Assembly: GCA_965365285.1 (NCBI GenBank)
Contig: CBDUBC010000001.1
Coordinates: forward strand, 1 to 64,000
Source of the DNA: JAURDE01 sp965365285
GTDB lineage: Bacteria; Bdellovibrionota; Bacteriovoracia; Bacteriovoracales; Bacteriovoracaceae
DNA length: 64,000 nucleotides
Direction: 5' to 3'
Part shown: positions 35,244 through 44,907 of the stretch, in pieces
Position numbering within the stretch: position 1 is the stretch's first letter
Layout of the letters: each line of letters begins with the position of its first letter
Position numbers and translations under genes: made by a program
The notes under the pieces: model-generated
Told to the model about the DNA's origin: nothing
The model's database searches: none
Seen by the model: only the letters and a program-made list of their open reading frames with translations

Positions 35244-36701
35244 GTGTTAAAGAAGTTTAATAAATTTATTCTCGTTAGCCTATATATCTTAGCAGCTCCA
35301 ACTGCTTATTCTTTGCCAATCGATTGGCATGGATCATTTGGAGTAGATTCAACATCAATTGATCAATTTAGAAGAGTCGAATCAAAAGTCGATAATTCTA
35401 CTAATAATTCTCAAGAGGTAGCACTGGCCTCTGGAGGTCACCATCGGGCTTCTTGGCAGAGTTATGTTTTTAAGCTTTCTCCAGAAATTATCGTAAACGA
35501 TGCAGCGACTTTTAAAGGTGAAATCACTAATGGCTATCCAAGAGGTGGAAGACTTGGTGATAACCAATATAAATCAAAAGAAGGAGCTACATTCGGAAAC
35601 GCATTGTACTATTACAATACTTCTTTTCCAGGAGCCGATAATAAACTTGCTCTCTCAAAATTCTATATGGAACTTTACTCAGATACAGCTACTTACCAAT
35701 TAGGAAGACATAGCACTCATTGGGGTCTTGGAGCTATCTTCAATGAAGGTTCCGATCGATGGGATCGTCACTCTTCGACAAGAGACGGAATTACCATGAA
35801 ACTTAAAGTGGGTAATTTTAGCTTTGAACCTTATTGGGCAAAAATGGATTCATCAGACGATCTCACCAGAGCATCCAATTCTAGACACTGGGGTATTGGA
35901 CTTCTTTATGATAATCCTGACAGAGACGTCGCTTTTGGTCTTCAATACTCCATCATGAAAATCAATGGATTCAACACAGGTATTACTTACGACATTGGTA
36001 GTGGATCAAGCGCAATTGGTGTGAGTAACGTAAAGCTTATCGATCTCTACTTCAAAAAAATCTTTGGAAAGTTTAAGATGGAAGTGGAAGCCCCTATCTT
36101 TTCAGGAGAGATGGGAAACCTATATGGCGGTGGCACAACCAAATACAAAGCAAGAGCTGTTCTTCTTGAAACAAGCTACGCTCTTAACAAGTCTTGGTCG
36201 CTAGGACTTGATGCTGGTACGGTTTCTGGTGATGACGGTGGACGATCCAGCTACGATGCTATGTACCTTCATCCAAACTATCAAATCGCCAATCTTCTTT
36301 TTAGATACAATACCAGAGCTATTTCAGATAATAGCAAAAATGTTTACGATAGCTACGTGACAAATGTTCAGTATCTAAAACTCTCAGGGATGTATGAAGT
36401 GGATAAGTGGCTTTGGGAAGCGGCCTTGATTTATGCAAAAGCAGATCAGACTGCCTCTAACGGTCAACAAGCTTATAATCATCTTAACAATAAAACTTTC
36501 ACAGCAAATGCTGAACAAGAAAGTGATTATGGGATGGAGCTAGACTTTAATTTCAAATATAAGTGGAATCAAGAAATTCATGTGGATGGTGGTGTTGGTT
36601 ATCTCATGACAGGTGACTATTACGCTTTTAATAATACCTCTACACCAAATGCAACTAAAGACTCTTATCTTCTTCAGATAAGAGCCTCCCTCGACTTCTA
36701 A
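35244..36701 (+). CDS. Outer-membrane beta-barrel protein, porin-like
   Basis: The start is the GTG at 35244, with GAGGAG 6 nt upstream, giving 485 residues and a signal peptide that ends near AYS. The mature part is almost entirely alternating amphipathic strands rich in Tyr, Gly, Asn and Ser. It ends in SLDF, the C-terminal Phe of BAM substrates. The size would allow a 16-18-stranded porin-like barrel. I do not recognise a substrate family. The gene meets the converging exported-protein gene with a 4-bp overlap. Confidence 0.8.
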   Translation: MLKKFNKFILVSLYILAAPTAYSLPIDWHGSFGVDSTSIDQFRRVESKVDNSTNNSQEVALASGGHHRASWQSYVFKLSPEIIVNDAATFKGEITNGYPRGGRLGDNQYKSKEGATFGNALYYYNTSFPGADNKLALSKFYMELYSDTATYQLGRHSTHWGLGAIFNEGSDRWDRHSSTRDGITMKLKVGNFSFEPYWAKMDSSDDLTRASNSRHWGIGLLYDNPDRDVAFGLQYSIMKINGFNTGITYDIGSGSSAIGVSNVKLIDLYFKKIFGKFKMEVEAPIFSGEMGNLYGGGTTKYKARAVLLETSYALNKSWSLGLDAGTVSGDDGGRSSYDAMYLHPNYQIANLLFRYNTRAISDNSKNVYDSYVTNVQYLKLSGMYEVDKWLWEAALIYAKADQTASNGQQAYNHLNNKTFTANAEQESDYGMELDFNFKYKWNQEIHVDGGVGYLMTGDYYAFNNTSTPNATKDSYLLQIRASLDF

Positions 36702-38830
36702 AAAGATCGATTAAAATTATAACCGCCTGAGAACCCCATGTTTGCACCCATGGGGTTTCTATACATCATATTGTATTGATTGGGTTGCATCATTGGAAAC
36801 ATCTGAGGATTATTCACTAATCCCACATTCGCATTATTTCCTTGTGGATTATTAAAAAGACTAACTCCACTATCTCCATCCTCTAGAATACGATTGTTAA
36901 TTGTATCAATGGTGAAAGGATCATTACTTCCAAGATCAATTTCATTAGATTCAGTGAGACCCGCGATGGCCCTACCTTGTCCTTGTTTTCTTTGCTTTAG
37001 ATTCTCAACCCCTTCTCTCTCAAGCTGAACAAAATTTTGATAAAGCTCGTGATTCCGTCCTAGTGATTTCTGAAGACTTTTTAATTTAGAATCCAGCATT
37101 CCTCTTCTTTTTCCTATAGATTTTGCAGACATATACTGTTTACACTTAATCGGATTTTGAATGCTTCCAATTATTGTTCTCGAACAATATCTCATATATT
37201 TCATTTCATTTGCCTGATACTTCACGAGTTCAGTTTGCATTTTTCTTTGTGTACTTTGAATATTTGCAAGAAAGAGTCCTGAAAACTTACCTTCACCACT
37301 TTTTGCCATATAGGCCTTCGCAAATAATTCACTATCTTTTCTATACTTTTTGCTTCTTACTGCAACTTGCTTCTCAGCCTCTTCGTAGGTCATTCCTTTA
37401 GACTTTCTATCTTTTCCACCAAAGTGTACTTGCATAAAAACACCGGAAGTAAGTTTTAGTTCAGCTACTTCATTAGCTTCATCTACAAGCCCTTGTTTTC
37501 TAAAAGCGTCCATCGTTTTTGCTACATTCATCTTTTTTGAAAGAGGACCTTTTTCAAAAGAGCCAATTTGATTATTGATCTCTCCAATTTGAGAATCTAT
37601 TTGAGCTCGCTCTTTAGATGATAGACTAGAATTTTTTCTTTTCTCTGATAGCTTCTTAAGTTTATCAAGTTTAGGTTGGAAATAGAAATTTTTGAGCTCT
37701 CTGGTATAACTCACATATTCCGCTGAAAGTTGTTCAGCCTGTTGTCTCGTAAGATTTGGATCACGAATTCGATCACCAAGCTCTGTGAGTCTTTTGTAAC
37801 GATCTTCGGCCATTTCTTCGAGTTCATTTTCGAGTTGTTTCTCTAGAATTTTTCTAAAGGCATCTTGTTCAGGAAATTCACCAAGTCTTTTCATAGCATT
37901 TCTAATTTTTAAATGACCACCTTCACAATCTGCTTTAAGCGTCGCATATTTTCGATCCACTTCATCCCACAAATTAACTCCTCCTCGATCAAGCTCTTCT
38001 TTCAGAAGACATTTAGCAGGGTTATTAAAATTCATAGGGACATCATTATCAAAATCATAAGCCGCACCATAAAGATTTCCACCCTCAATGGGGGAAGCAA
38101 ATAGAACTCTCATATCCTGAGAAGGATTAAATTTTATATTAATCGCTTTTGAATATTTTGGAGTATAACCCTTTCCTTCAGGCCAGTTAATTTTAATTCC
38201 TTTTGAGGGATCAGCGTTATCTCTTGGAATAAATACTCCAGATATTGTCATACAAGCTTCATATTTTTCAAGAGGACTTAACTCTTTTAGATCAGATTCT
38301 GAATAAGCTTCTCCATCACCAGGAACACCTACTCCTTTAATTTTCTTTTTTCCTCTAAGATAACCATCAAGATCAAATTTATTTTCGACAGTTACAAATA
38401 ATGTATTTCGATCTTGGTCTTGATGAACCTTAGGCACAAAATCTGAACAAGTAGAAATATGGTTTGGAATATTAACAGTTACACTCTTTTGATCGTTGGG
38501 AATCGCAGAGTTTACAATATTATGTTCAATTTCAATCCCATTTCCGTTAATGGTAATGAGCTTTAAAAGATTAAGTGGAACAGTTGTGCCATCTGAGCAT
38601 TTTGCCGTTTCTCCCTCACTGGAATAAGTATCGGCTTCAATCGTTGTAGAAGAAAAACTTCTTCTTGTTCGATCAACCGTAATATCTCCAGCAGCTGGTC
38701 TTGGAGGTTCTCCTCTATCAAAAACTCGACTTGGTTGGCCTCGAAATCCACCTGGACCTCGTCCTCGCTCTGCTTGAACGACTAAACTCAAAAGAAGAGA
38801 TAAACCAAAAATACTGATTTTAATCCACAT
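36698..38830 (-). CDS. Large exported protein with coiled coil and low-complexity ends
   Basis: The 710-residue protein starts at the ATG at 38830 (AAGG 8 nt upstream; a GTG just before is rejected). It has a signal peptide to about residue 20, then an Arg/Gly/Pro-rich segment (RGRGPGGFRGQPSR). A mixed domain (about 55-270) has several Cys, and a long lysine/glutamate-rich coiled coil follows (about 290-590). The C terminus is rich in Asn, Met, Gly and Phe, ending NFNRSF. I do not recognise a family. A surface, periplasmic-spanning or secreted structural role is possible. Confidence 0.72.
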   Translation of the reverse strand: MWIKISIFGLSLLLSLVVQAERGRGPGGFRGQPSRVFDRGEPPRPAAGDITVDRTRRSFSSTTIEADTYSSEGETAKCSDGTTVPLNLLKLITINGNGIEIEHNIVNSAIPNDQKSVTVNIPNHISTCSDFVPKVHQDQDRNTLFVTVENKFDLDGYLRGKKKIKGVGVPGDGEAYSESDLKELSPLEKYEACMTISGVFIPRDNADPSKGIKINWPEGKGYTPKYSKAINIKFNPSQDMRVLFASPIEGGNLYGAAYDFDNDVPMNFNNPAKCLLKEELDRGGVNLWDEVDRKYATLKADCEGGHLKIRNAMKRLGEFPEQDAFRKILEKQLENELEEMAEDRYKRLTELGDRIRDPNLTRQQAEQLSAEYVSYTRELKNFYFQPKLDKLKKLSEKRKNSSLSSKERAQIDSQIGEINNQIGSFEKGPLSKKMNVAKTMDAFRKQGLVDEANEVAELKLTSGVFMQVHFGGKDRKSKGMTYEEAEKQVAVRSKKYRKDSELFAKAYMAKSGEGKFSGLFLANIQSTQRKMQTELVKYQANEMKYMRYCSRTIIGSIQNPIKCKQYMSAKSIGKRRGMLDSKLKSLQKSLGRNHELYQNFVQLEREGVENLKQRKQGQGRAIAGLTESNEIDLGSNDPFTIDTINNRILEDGDSGVSLFNNPQGNNANVGLVNNPQMFPMMQPNQYNMMYRNPMGANMGFSGGYNFNRSF
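36732..36757. other. Inverted repeat at the end of two converging genes
   Basis: AACCCCATG (36732-36740) and CATGGGGTT (36749-36757) form a perfect 9-bp inverted repeat with an 8-nt gap, 30 bp after the stop of the plus-strand barrel gene. It lies inside the C-terminal codons of the minus-strand gene. It may act as a terminator for the plus-strand gene, but the following T-run is poor; the repeat may also simply reflect the repetitive coding sequence. Confidence 0.35.
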
Positions 38831-38907
38831 AATTTTCACCTTAAAAATAACGTTTAAGCCCTGAGAACTAATCGGATATAAAGGTAGAATTGTTTAGAAA
38901 AAGCCCC

Positions 38908-40899
38908 CTAACCAATGGTCTGAGGATCTACATCGACCTTGATGGTCACAGAGTGATGGAGTTTGATATTTTTAGTAAGTGATTTTAAGCAGTTGTGTAA
39001 TTGGTTGAGATTGTTTGATCGTAACAAAATTGCCCAAGTAAATTTATTGACCTTTTTTTCAATAAGAGCAGATCGCGGCCCTTCGATAATCACTTGATCG
39101 AAATGCTCAGAAATAAACTTTCTTAAAATCGCCCCTGCTGTTTCCGCCGTCTCCTCTACTTTCTCTTGAAAGCGGCCATTAAAATATATAATTGCCATTC
39201 GCGAAAAGGGAGGAAGCTCGAGATCTTTACGAAGTTGGAATTCATTTTGATAAAACTCTTCAAATTTTTGTTCTTTTACTAAACAAAAAAGTGGGTTTTC
39301 CACATCACAGGTTTGAATCAAAACTTTTCCATTTCCTCCATATCTACCTGCCCGACCACTTACCTGAGTCAGCATTTGAAAAGTTTTTTCATAGGCCCTA
39401 AAGTCAGCAAAGTTTAGTTGAGCATCGAGACCTAAAATCACGACAAGTTTTACATTTTCAAAATTATGACCTTTTGAAATCATTTGGGTCCCGACAAAAA
39501 CGTCGGTTTGCCCTTGATTAAATTTATCCAGAGATTTTTCAAGTTTAGAAAAATTTGTAATTTCATCGCGGTCAAATCGCTCAATATTTTTTTCAGGAAA
39601 TCTCTTTTGAAGGATTTCTTGAATCCTCTCTGTCCCAAAACCTCTATTGAGAAGCTTCATATTTCCACAATCAGGACATTCGGAAGGTCTTGGAGTTTTA
39701 AGCTCACAAACCTGACATTTGAGTTGATCTTTTCTTTTGTAATAACGAAGATTAAGTGTGCAATTTGGACACGTAAACTTATGTCCACAATTCCTACACA
39801 TGAGATAATTAGAGAAACCTAAGCGATTGATAAAGACGATCACTTGTTCATTTCGATCAAGCGCCTCGTGAATTTGATTACAGGCACTCTCAGTCAATGG
39901 CCACAATTCCTCTTCTGCTTTCTCTTCTCTTTCATCAACTAGAACCAATTCGGGAAGCTCACTATTACCCATTCGCTGATTCATCACATGATAAGAGTCT
40001 GGTGCATTCCTAAAAGCATGAAGAGTTTCAAGACTAGGAGTCGCTGAACCTAAAACCGCTGGTATCCTTTGAATACTCGCTTTTTTAATAGCGACATCTC
40101 TTGCATTATAAGTGCATCGATCATCTTGCTTAAAAGAAGAATCATGCTCTTCATCCACGACAATAAGACCAAGATTTTTTACAGGTAAAAAGAGTGAACT
40201 TCTAACCCCTATAATAAGAACAGGTTCATCAAGATCCTGAACAAGTCTCCAAAGACAATACTTATCGGAATTAGAGATGTCTGAATGATAAAGATAGATG
40301 GGAACCTTAAGATATTTAGAAAAAAGACCTACAAACTGCTTTGTTAAGTTAATTTCAGGAAGGAGGAAAAGAGCTGACTTTCCGTGGGAAAGGACCTCTT
40401 TAAAAAGACTTAGATAAACGAAAGATTTTCCACTCCCTGTCACCCCATGAACGAGATGCTTTGAAAAACCTTTCTTGATCGTTTTTCTTATATCTTGATA
40501 AACCTTGGATTGATCTGGATTAAGATTAAAATCAAAATCCTCTCCTTGTCCTTGGACAAATTGAAGTTCACGAGGTCTTTTTAATAGCTTGGGTAAACTT
40601 TCAAAAATGAGTTGTCCTAAAGGATAATGATAGTACTGTGCCATCCATTGATAAAGTTCTAGATCTTTAGGATTAATTTTAATTTCGGAAGTTAGAGGTC
40701 CTTTAATACTTTTAAGTTTAGATTCATTAAGACCATCAAGAGAAGCCTTGTTATTAAGAATCATACCAGGGATAGTTCGCTTACCAAGCGGAACTTCAAT
40801 AAGCTGCCCTGTTTCCCCTTCTCCTAAATAGGTTAGAAGAGAGTTATTAAAAGGCGTATTGGCGGCAACCAATAAAGCATTAGAAGATGGCTCATTCAT
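38908..40899 (-). CDS. priA: Primosomal replication restart helicase PriA
   Basis: PriA recognises stalled forks and reloads the replicative helicase. The 663-residue protein has an N-terminal fork-binding domain, Walker A GVTGSGKSF, the DEEH box (VDEEHDSSFK), GSATPS, and the zinc-binding region with paired Cys between about 390 and 440 (CRNCGHKFTCPNC, CQVC, CPDC). The helicase motif VSGRAGRYG follows. It is somewhat shorter than E. coli PriA (732). It follows an exported-protein gene by 2 bp. Confidence 0.96.
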   Translation of the reverse strand: MNEPSSNALLVAANTPFNNSLLTYLGEGETGQLIEVPLGKRTIPGMILNNKASLDGLNESKLKSIKGPLTSEIKINPKDLELYQWMAQYYHYPLGQLIFESLPKLLKRPRELQFVQGQGEDFDFNLNPDQSKVYQDIRKTIKKGFSKHLVHGVTGSGKSFVYLSLFKEVLSHGKSALFLLPEINLTKQFVGLFSKYLKVPIYLYHSDISNSDKYCLWRLVQDLDEPVLIIGVRSSLFLPVKNLGLIVVDEEHDSSFKQDDRCTYNARDVAIKKASIQRIPAVLGSATPSLETLHAFRNAPDSYHVMNQRMGNSELPELVLVDEREEKAEEELWPLTESACNQIHEALDRNEQVIVFINRLGFSNYLMCRNCGHKFTCPNCTLNLRYYKRKDQLKCQVCELKTPRPSECPDCGNMKLLNRGFGTERIQEILQKRFPEKNIERFDRDEITNFSKLEKSLDKFNQGQTDVFVGTQMISKGHNFENVKLVVILGLDAQLNFADFRAYEKTFQMLTQVSGRAGRYGGNGKVLIQTCDVENPLFCLVKEQKFEEFYQNEFQLRKDLELPPFSRMAIIYFNGRFQEKVEETAETAGAILRKFISEHFDQVIIEGPRSALIEKKVNKFTWAILLRSNNLNQLHNCLKSLTKNIKLHHSVTIKVDVDPQTIG

Positions 40900-40901
40900 T
40901 T

Positions 40902-41966
40902 CTAAAATAGAAAAGTCTCTTGGACTACATCAACCTTTTTAGTACTAAAGTCAGAACTGGTGATATTAAATCCTTGCGCCTGGTTCATTTCCGTGAGGAA
41001 TTTTTGATATTCCTCGGCCCTTTTAGAGAGGGACTTTGAAGAGTTCTGATAGTTTTTATAATCGATCATGACAATCCGATACAGTCTTTGATCGCTATTT
41101 CTTATAATTATATTTTTAGGTAACTCATGGACTCCATTAAAAAGAAGATAATCATTTGCGCGTACATCGATATCACCACCAAGAAAAGAGAGCTTAAGCC
41201 GATTTAGTCGTCCAGTCTTATTTTCAAAAAGCGCATTAATATTATTTAAGCCAAGTTCCCAAAAGAATTCATTTTCCTTCCGAACAAGCTTAATCTTTTC
41301 TGAATTCGTATATATGCTACTTCTTTCAAGCTTTTTGACAAACTCTCTCTCTTCTTCTGATTCTGGCTTTAATGGGTTAGGAACTGACTCTTTAAGATCA
41401 GGATCCCTTTTAATCGCCTCAAGATAATTTTTATACTTTTTCAGAAAATCCATTTTCTCTTTATCAATTGACTCTTTATTGGTTTTAAAATCCATATCGA
41501 TTTTTTTGAGAGTATCAGAGATGGATCTCGAATCATTCATCGTGTACATTAGAATGAGAGAATAAAAAAGCTTCTTAGAAAGGCTTGGTTCTGTAATCAC
41601 CTGCTTAACGATATCACCAAAGTATTCAACTCGAGTCACCTCATTGTTATTCATCTTATTATCTTTGAATTCCAGTTGAACGAGCCCAATCCGATCATCT
41701 TTTTCTTTTGAAAGAAGAAGCTTAATAAATTTTGGTTCCGATTTCTCTTCCATCATCAGAGGTTGAACATTACTCGTCTCAGTAGCTTCTTCTACTTTGA
41801 CCTGCTTTAACACACCTTCGTTTTTTAACTCTTCCACCATAAATCGAACTAAGGTGAGTTCACCCTCAACATCGGCACTATTAACATTTCTAAAAAGCCC
41901 TTCCATTGTAGGCTTTCCAAAAGCTATAACTGGAATAATAAGTATTAAGAGGAATTTTAATTTCAT
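40902..41966 (-). CDS. Exported hypothetical protein
   Basis: The ATG at 41966 overlaps the galU stop (TGATG) and has GGGAGAG 5 nt upstream, giving 354 residues. A signal peptide ends near AFG. The mature protein is highly charged and helical in its middle (about 120-220), with a strand-rich end. No cysteines, lipobox or known motif were found. It sits between galU and priA in a tight minus-strand operon; no functional link is evident. Confidence 0.72.
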   Translation of the reverse strand: MKLKFLLILIIPVIAFGKPTMEGLFRNVNSADVEGELTLVRFMVEELKNEGVLKQVKVEEATETSNVQPLMMEEKSEPKFIKLLLSKEKDDRIGLVQLEFKDNKMNNNEVTRVEYFGDIVKQVITEPSLSKKLFYSLILMYTMNDSRSISDTLKKIDMDFKTNKESIDKEKMDFLKKYKNYLEAIKRDPDLKESVPNPLKPESEEEREFVKKLERSSIYTNSEKIKLVRKENEFFWELGLNNINALFENKTGRLNRLKLSFLGGDIDVRANDYLLFNGVHELPKNIIIRNSDQRLYRIVMIDYKNYQNSSKSLSKRAEEYQKFLTEMNQAQGFNITSSDFSTKKVDVVQETFLF

Positions 41967-42850
41967 CAAAGCTCTCCCTGCATTTGCTTCGCTTTTTCTT
42001 GAATAATTTTTTTCATAAGACCTTCTGTCCTTTGGTCTCGTAGAGCAAACTCAACCATTGCGTTGAGATAACAATCTAGATTTCCAGTATCAAACCGATC
42101 TCCCTCAAAAATATGTGCATAGACTTCTGATTTTTGAGCAAGAAGGTTAATAGCATCCGTAAGCTGATACTCACCCCCACTTCCTCTTGGAATTTCTTTA
42201 AGACATTTAAAAATTTCTGGAGTGAGGATATAGCGGCCTGGCGTGGCCAAATTAGTTGGAGCATCTTCTGGTTTTGGTTTTTCTACCATCGTGCTCATTT
42301 TTAGAGTCCGATCATTGAGCATATCTCCGGCTACAATTCCGTAACGAAAAGTTTCTTCTTTCGGCACTTCCATGACACCAATCACTGAAGAGTGATTTTG
42401 TTTTTTTGAAACCTTCATGAGCTGACCTACAACAGGCTCATCAGAAAGAATAAGATCATCACCAAGAATAACTGCAAAAGGCTCATCACCAATGAGCTCC
42501 TCCGCACAAAGAACAGCATGACCTAGGCCTAACTGCTCTTTTTGCTCAACCGTTTTAAAAGAAATCATACTTCCAATATCTTTAATGTGATTAAGCTCTT
42601 TTTCTTTTCCATTTTTAGAGAGAAAATCTTCTAAAACGGAATTTCTTTGAAAATACTTTTCAATAACCTCTTTTCCTTTAGAGGTAATAAAAATAACTTC
42701 TTCAATATTGGCCTTAACGGCTTCTTCGACTGCATAATGGATCATAGGACGATCCAATATAGGAATCATTTCCTTGGGTATTTCTTTAGTGGCAGGGAGA
42801 AATCTTGTTCCTTTACCTGCTACAGGGATGACGACTTTTTTAATCTTCAT
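41966..42850 (-). CDS. galU: UTP-glucose-1-phosphate uridylyltransferase
   Basis: GalU makes UDP-glucose for envelope polysaccharides. The 294-residue enzyme has the bacterial GalU blocks: VIPVAGKGTRFLPATK, IPKEMIPILDRP, GLGHAVLCA, FAVILGDD, MVEKP, GRYILTP and GGEYQLTDAI. AAGG lies 8 nt before the ATG. It is first of a galU / exported protein / priA operon and is divergent from the barrel gene at 42878. Confidence 0.97.
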   Translation of the reverse strand: MKIKKVVIPVAGKGTRFLPATKEIPKEMIPILDRPMIHYAVEEAVKANIEEVIFITSKGKEVIEKYFQRNSVLEDFLSKNGKEKELNHIKDIGSMISFKTVEQKEQLGLGHAVLCAEELIGDEPFAVILGDDLILSDEPVVGQLMKVSKKQNHSSVIGVMEVPKEETFRYGIVAGDMLNDRTLKMSTMVEKPKPEDAPTNLATPGRYILTPEIFKCLKEIPRGSGGEYQLTDAINLLAQKSEVYAHIFEGDRFDTGNLDCYLNAMVEFALRDQRTEGLMKKIIQEKAKQMQGEL

Positions 42851-42877
42851 TATAATAACCTTAAACGGAGTGTTAAC

Positions 42878-43786
42878 ATGAACAAACTATTTAATCTTAA
42901 TATTCACTCTCATCAGTATTTAAAAGTAAAACTTATTCTTCCTACCTTATTAATGCTACTTCCGCTCACCTCTTTTTCAGAAATAAGAGAATTTGAGACG
43001 ACCTGGTCCAAGTCTACAGCGGGAACAGGGGTCGGGTCTATTTTAATGGATGAAGCGAACTCTGTTAACCCAGCGCCTCTAGCTTTTTACCAAGTAGGTT
43101 CCATTTATCTTCAAAAAAGTGATGCAAGCTACACTGACGTAGATGGTCAACAACTCAGTAAAGAAGGTGACACCATGGCGGTGATCGTGTCAGATGCAAA
43201 AGGGGCACTTAAAGGATCCGTTTCTTATTATAAATTCACTCAGGGTGAGGAACAAAGAAAACAATACGCTGTATCAATAGCCTCACCTGTTCTTCAAAAA
43301 TCAGCGCTTGGCGTAACTTATAAGCTAACAAAGGACAGCGTTCTTGGCGATGGAGCGACTTTAAAAGACGAGAAGTCCTATAAAACAATCTTTGGGGTTA
43401 TGCATGCTGTCAGTCCCAATTTTACCATTGGTCTTGTGGCAGAAAATCCTATTAAGAAAAAAGAGAATAACACCAAAGGAGTCCTCGGTTTCCAGTATGT
43501 TTATGAGGACTTCATCTCTGTTATGTTTGATGCAGGAACAAATTACTATAAACCTCTTGAAGAAGAGTTTCTCTACCGAGGAGCATTTCAGGTTAAGGTT
43601 TTTTCCGATTTCTTCTTAAGAGCTGGTCTTTATAATGATAAAGGAATTGGAGAAAAAGGAACGGGTGTTGGTCTTGGCTGGGTAGGTCCAAGACTTGTGC
43701 TTAATATTGCTCTAAAAAATACAGAATTATTAGCGAGCGCTGAAAAAATTAAAGAAACGGCATTATCCCTATCCTATAAATTTTAA
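42878..43786 (+). CDS. Outer-membrane beta-barrel protein
   Basis: The true start is the ATG at 42878 with CGGAG upstream; the open frame extends into galU antisense but that part is a shadow. The 302-residue protein has a signal peptide (cleavage near TSFS, residue 34). The mature part has an N-terminal segment with SVNPAP, reminiscent of FadL/PorV-type barrels, and amphipathic strands ending in SYKF. It heads a plus-strand series with the LptF/G-like permease 12 bp on, suggesting envelope biogenesis. Confidence 0.75.
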   Translation: MNKLFNLNIHSHQYLKVKLILPTLLMLLPLTSFSEIREFETTWSKSTAGTGVGSILMDEANSVNPAPLAFYQVGSIYLQKSDASYTDVDGQQLSKEGDTMAVIVSDAKGALKGSVSYYKFTQGEEQRKQYAVSIASPVLQKSALGVTYKLTKDSVLGDGATLKDEKSYKTIFGVMHAVSPNFTIGLVAENPIKKKENNTKGVLGFQYVYEDFISVMFDAGTNYYKPLEEEFLYRGAFQVKVFSDFFLRAGLYNDKGIGEKGTGVGLGWVGPRLVLNIALKNTELLASAEKIKETALSLSYKF

Positions 43787-43797
43787 ACAGGATCAAC

Positions 43798-44907
43798 ATG
43801 CCTCTTATTAGACGGCTAATTTTAAAAGAGTGGTCTCGATTTTTCCTCTCTGCTTTTTTAGTCTTATTTCTATTATTAACAACTGCAAACCTAATTTCGG
43901 GTTTTTTGAGAGGTAATGTTACCTCACTTGAAGTTCTTCAAAACTATTTTTTAGAAGTACCTGGCTTTATTGGAAAAATTCTTCCTTTGGCCTGTCTAGT
44001 TGGCTCTCTTTTTTCTTTAAATAAATTAATTAATCGAAATGAACTAACTGCTATTATGGCCGGAGGCTACAGCCGAAGAAAGGTTATTTTTGATCTTGTG
44101 TTAATTAGTTCAATGATTAGTATTTTTCAGCTCGTAAATATGGGGTATGTAAAACCCTATATTAAATCTAAGAAAAACGTCATTATAGGAGATAATGCAC
44201 ATAAATTTAGAAACCTTTCAAAAAAAGGAATTGCAACCAGCTCTGTTGGTTCTGGAAAGGTTTGGTATAAAAGTAAGGAGTATTTTTTCTCTTTTGTTGC
44301 CTTTGATAAAAAGAATAATATTCTTACTGATATCTCTATCTTTAAAATTGATACCTCCTACCTACTCGATGAAAAAATTACGGCAACAAGGGCCGTTCAT
44401 ATTGAAGGCGATCGATGGAAATTAGAAAATGTCGTTTTTTTAAAAGGGTTTTCTAAAAAAGATAGTTTTCCACAAATTATCGAAGAAAAAGAATTCATAA
44501 TTAATCTTCAAGAAACCCCAGAGGAGTTTCGAAAAATTGAAAGTGATATTACAAATCTAAGTATGAGAGGTCTTTGGAATTATATTAAAACATTAAAAGA
44601 GTCTGGAATTAACACAACTGAATATGAAGTGATTCTTTTTGAGATTATCTCCTCTGCAACAATTTGCATTCTTTTCGCTATAATAGGAGCACTTTCCGTC
44701 TTTAACCCTAACCGAAGAGCATCAAGTTTTGGTAAAAATGTAACCTTCATATTTATTTTTTCTATTTTTTACTGGTTAATTTACTCTTACTCCTTAGAAC
44801 TCGGTCGAAATTCAAAAATGAATCCTATCCTGGCTACTTTTAGCATTCCCATCCTTTGTAGCTTCTTTCTCTCTTTCATCTTCTATAGACATAGGAAACT
44901 GACTTAA
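43798..44907 (+). CDS. LptF/LptG-family permease
   Basis: The 369-residue inner-membrane protein has three N-terminal helices (about 15-130), a periplasmic beta domain (about 135-270), and three C-terminal helices, the YjgP/YjgQ layout. The conserved region NELTAIMAGGYSRRKV is visible. LptF and LptG extract LPS and pass it to LptC/A. Only one copy is in this window, so the partner must lie elsewhere. The downstream glycosyltransferase overlaps it by 1 bp. Confidence 0.88.
   Translation: MPLIRRLILKEWSRFFLSAFLVLFLLLTTANLISGFLRGNVTSLEVLQNYFLEVPGFIGKILPLACLVGSLFSLNKLINRNELTAIMAGGYSRRKVIFDLVLISSMISIFQLVNMGYVKPYIKSKKNVIIGDNAHKFRNLSKKGIATSSVGSGKVWYKSKEYFFSFVAFDKKNNILTDISIFKIDTSYLLDEKITATRAVHIEGDRWKLENVVFLKGFSKKDSFPQIIEEKEFIINLQETPEEFRKIESDITNLSMRGLWNYIKTLKESGINTTEYEVILFEIISSATICILFAIIGALSVFNPNRRASSFGKNVTFIFIFSIFYWLIYSYSLELGRNSKMNPILATFSIPILCSFFLSFIFYRHRKLT

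Noticed and set aside
42647..42877. N-terminal extension of the barrel gene into galU antisense
   Set aside because: The signal peptide and ribosome binding site place the start at 42878; the extension is non-coding shadow of galU.
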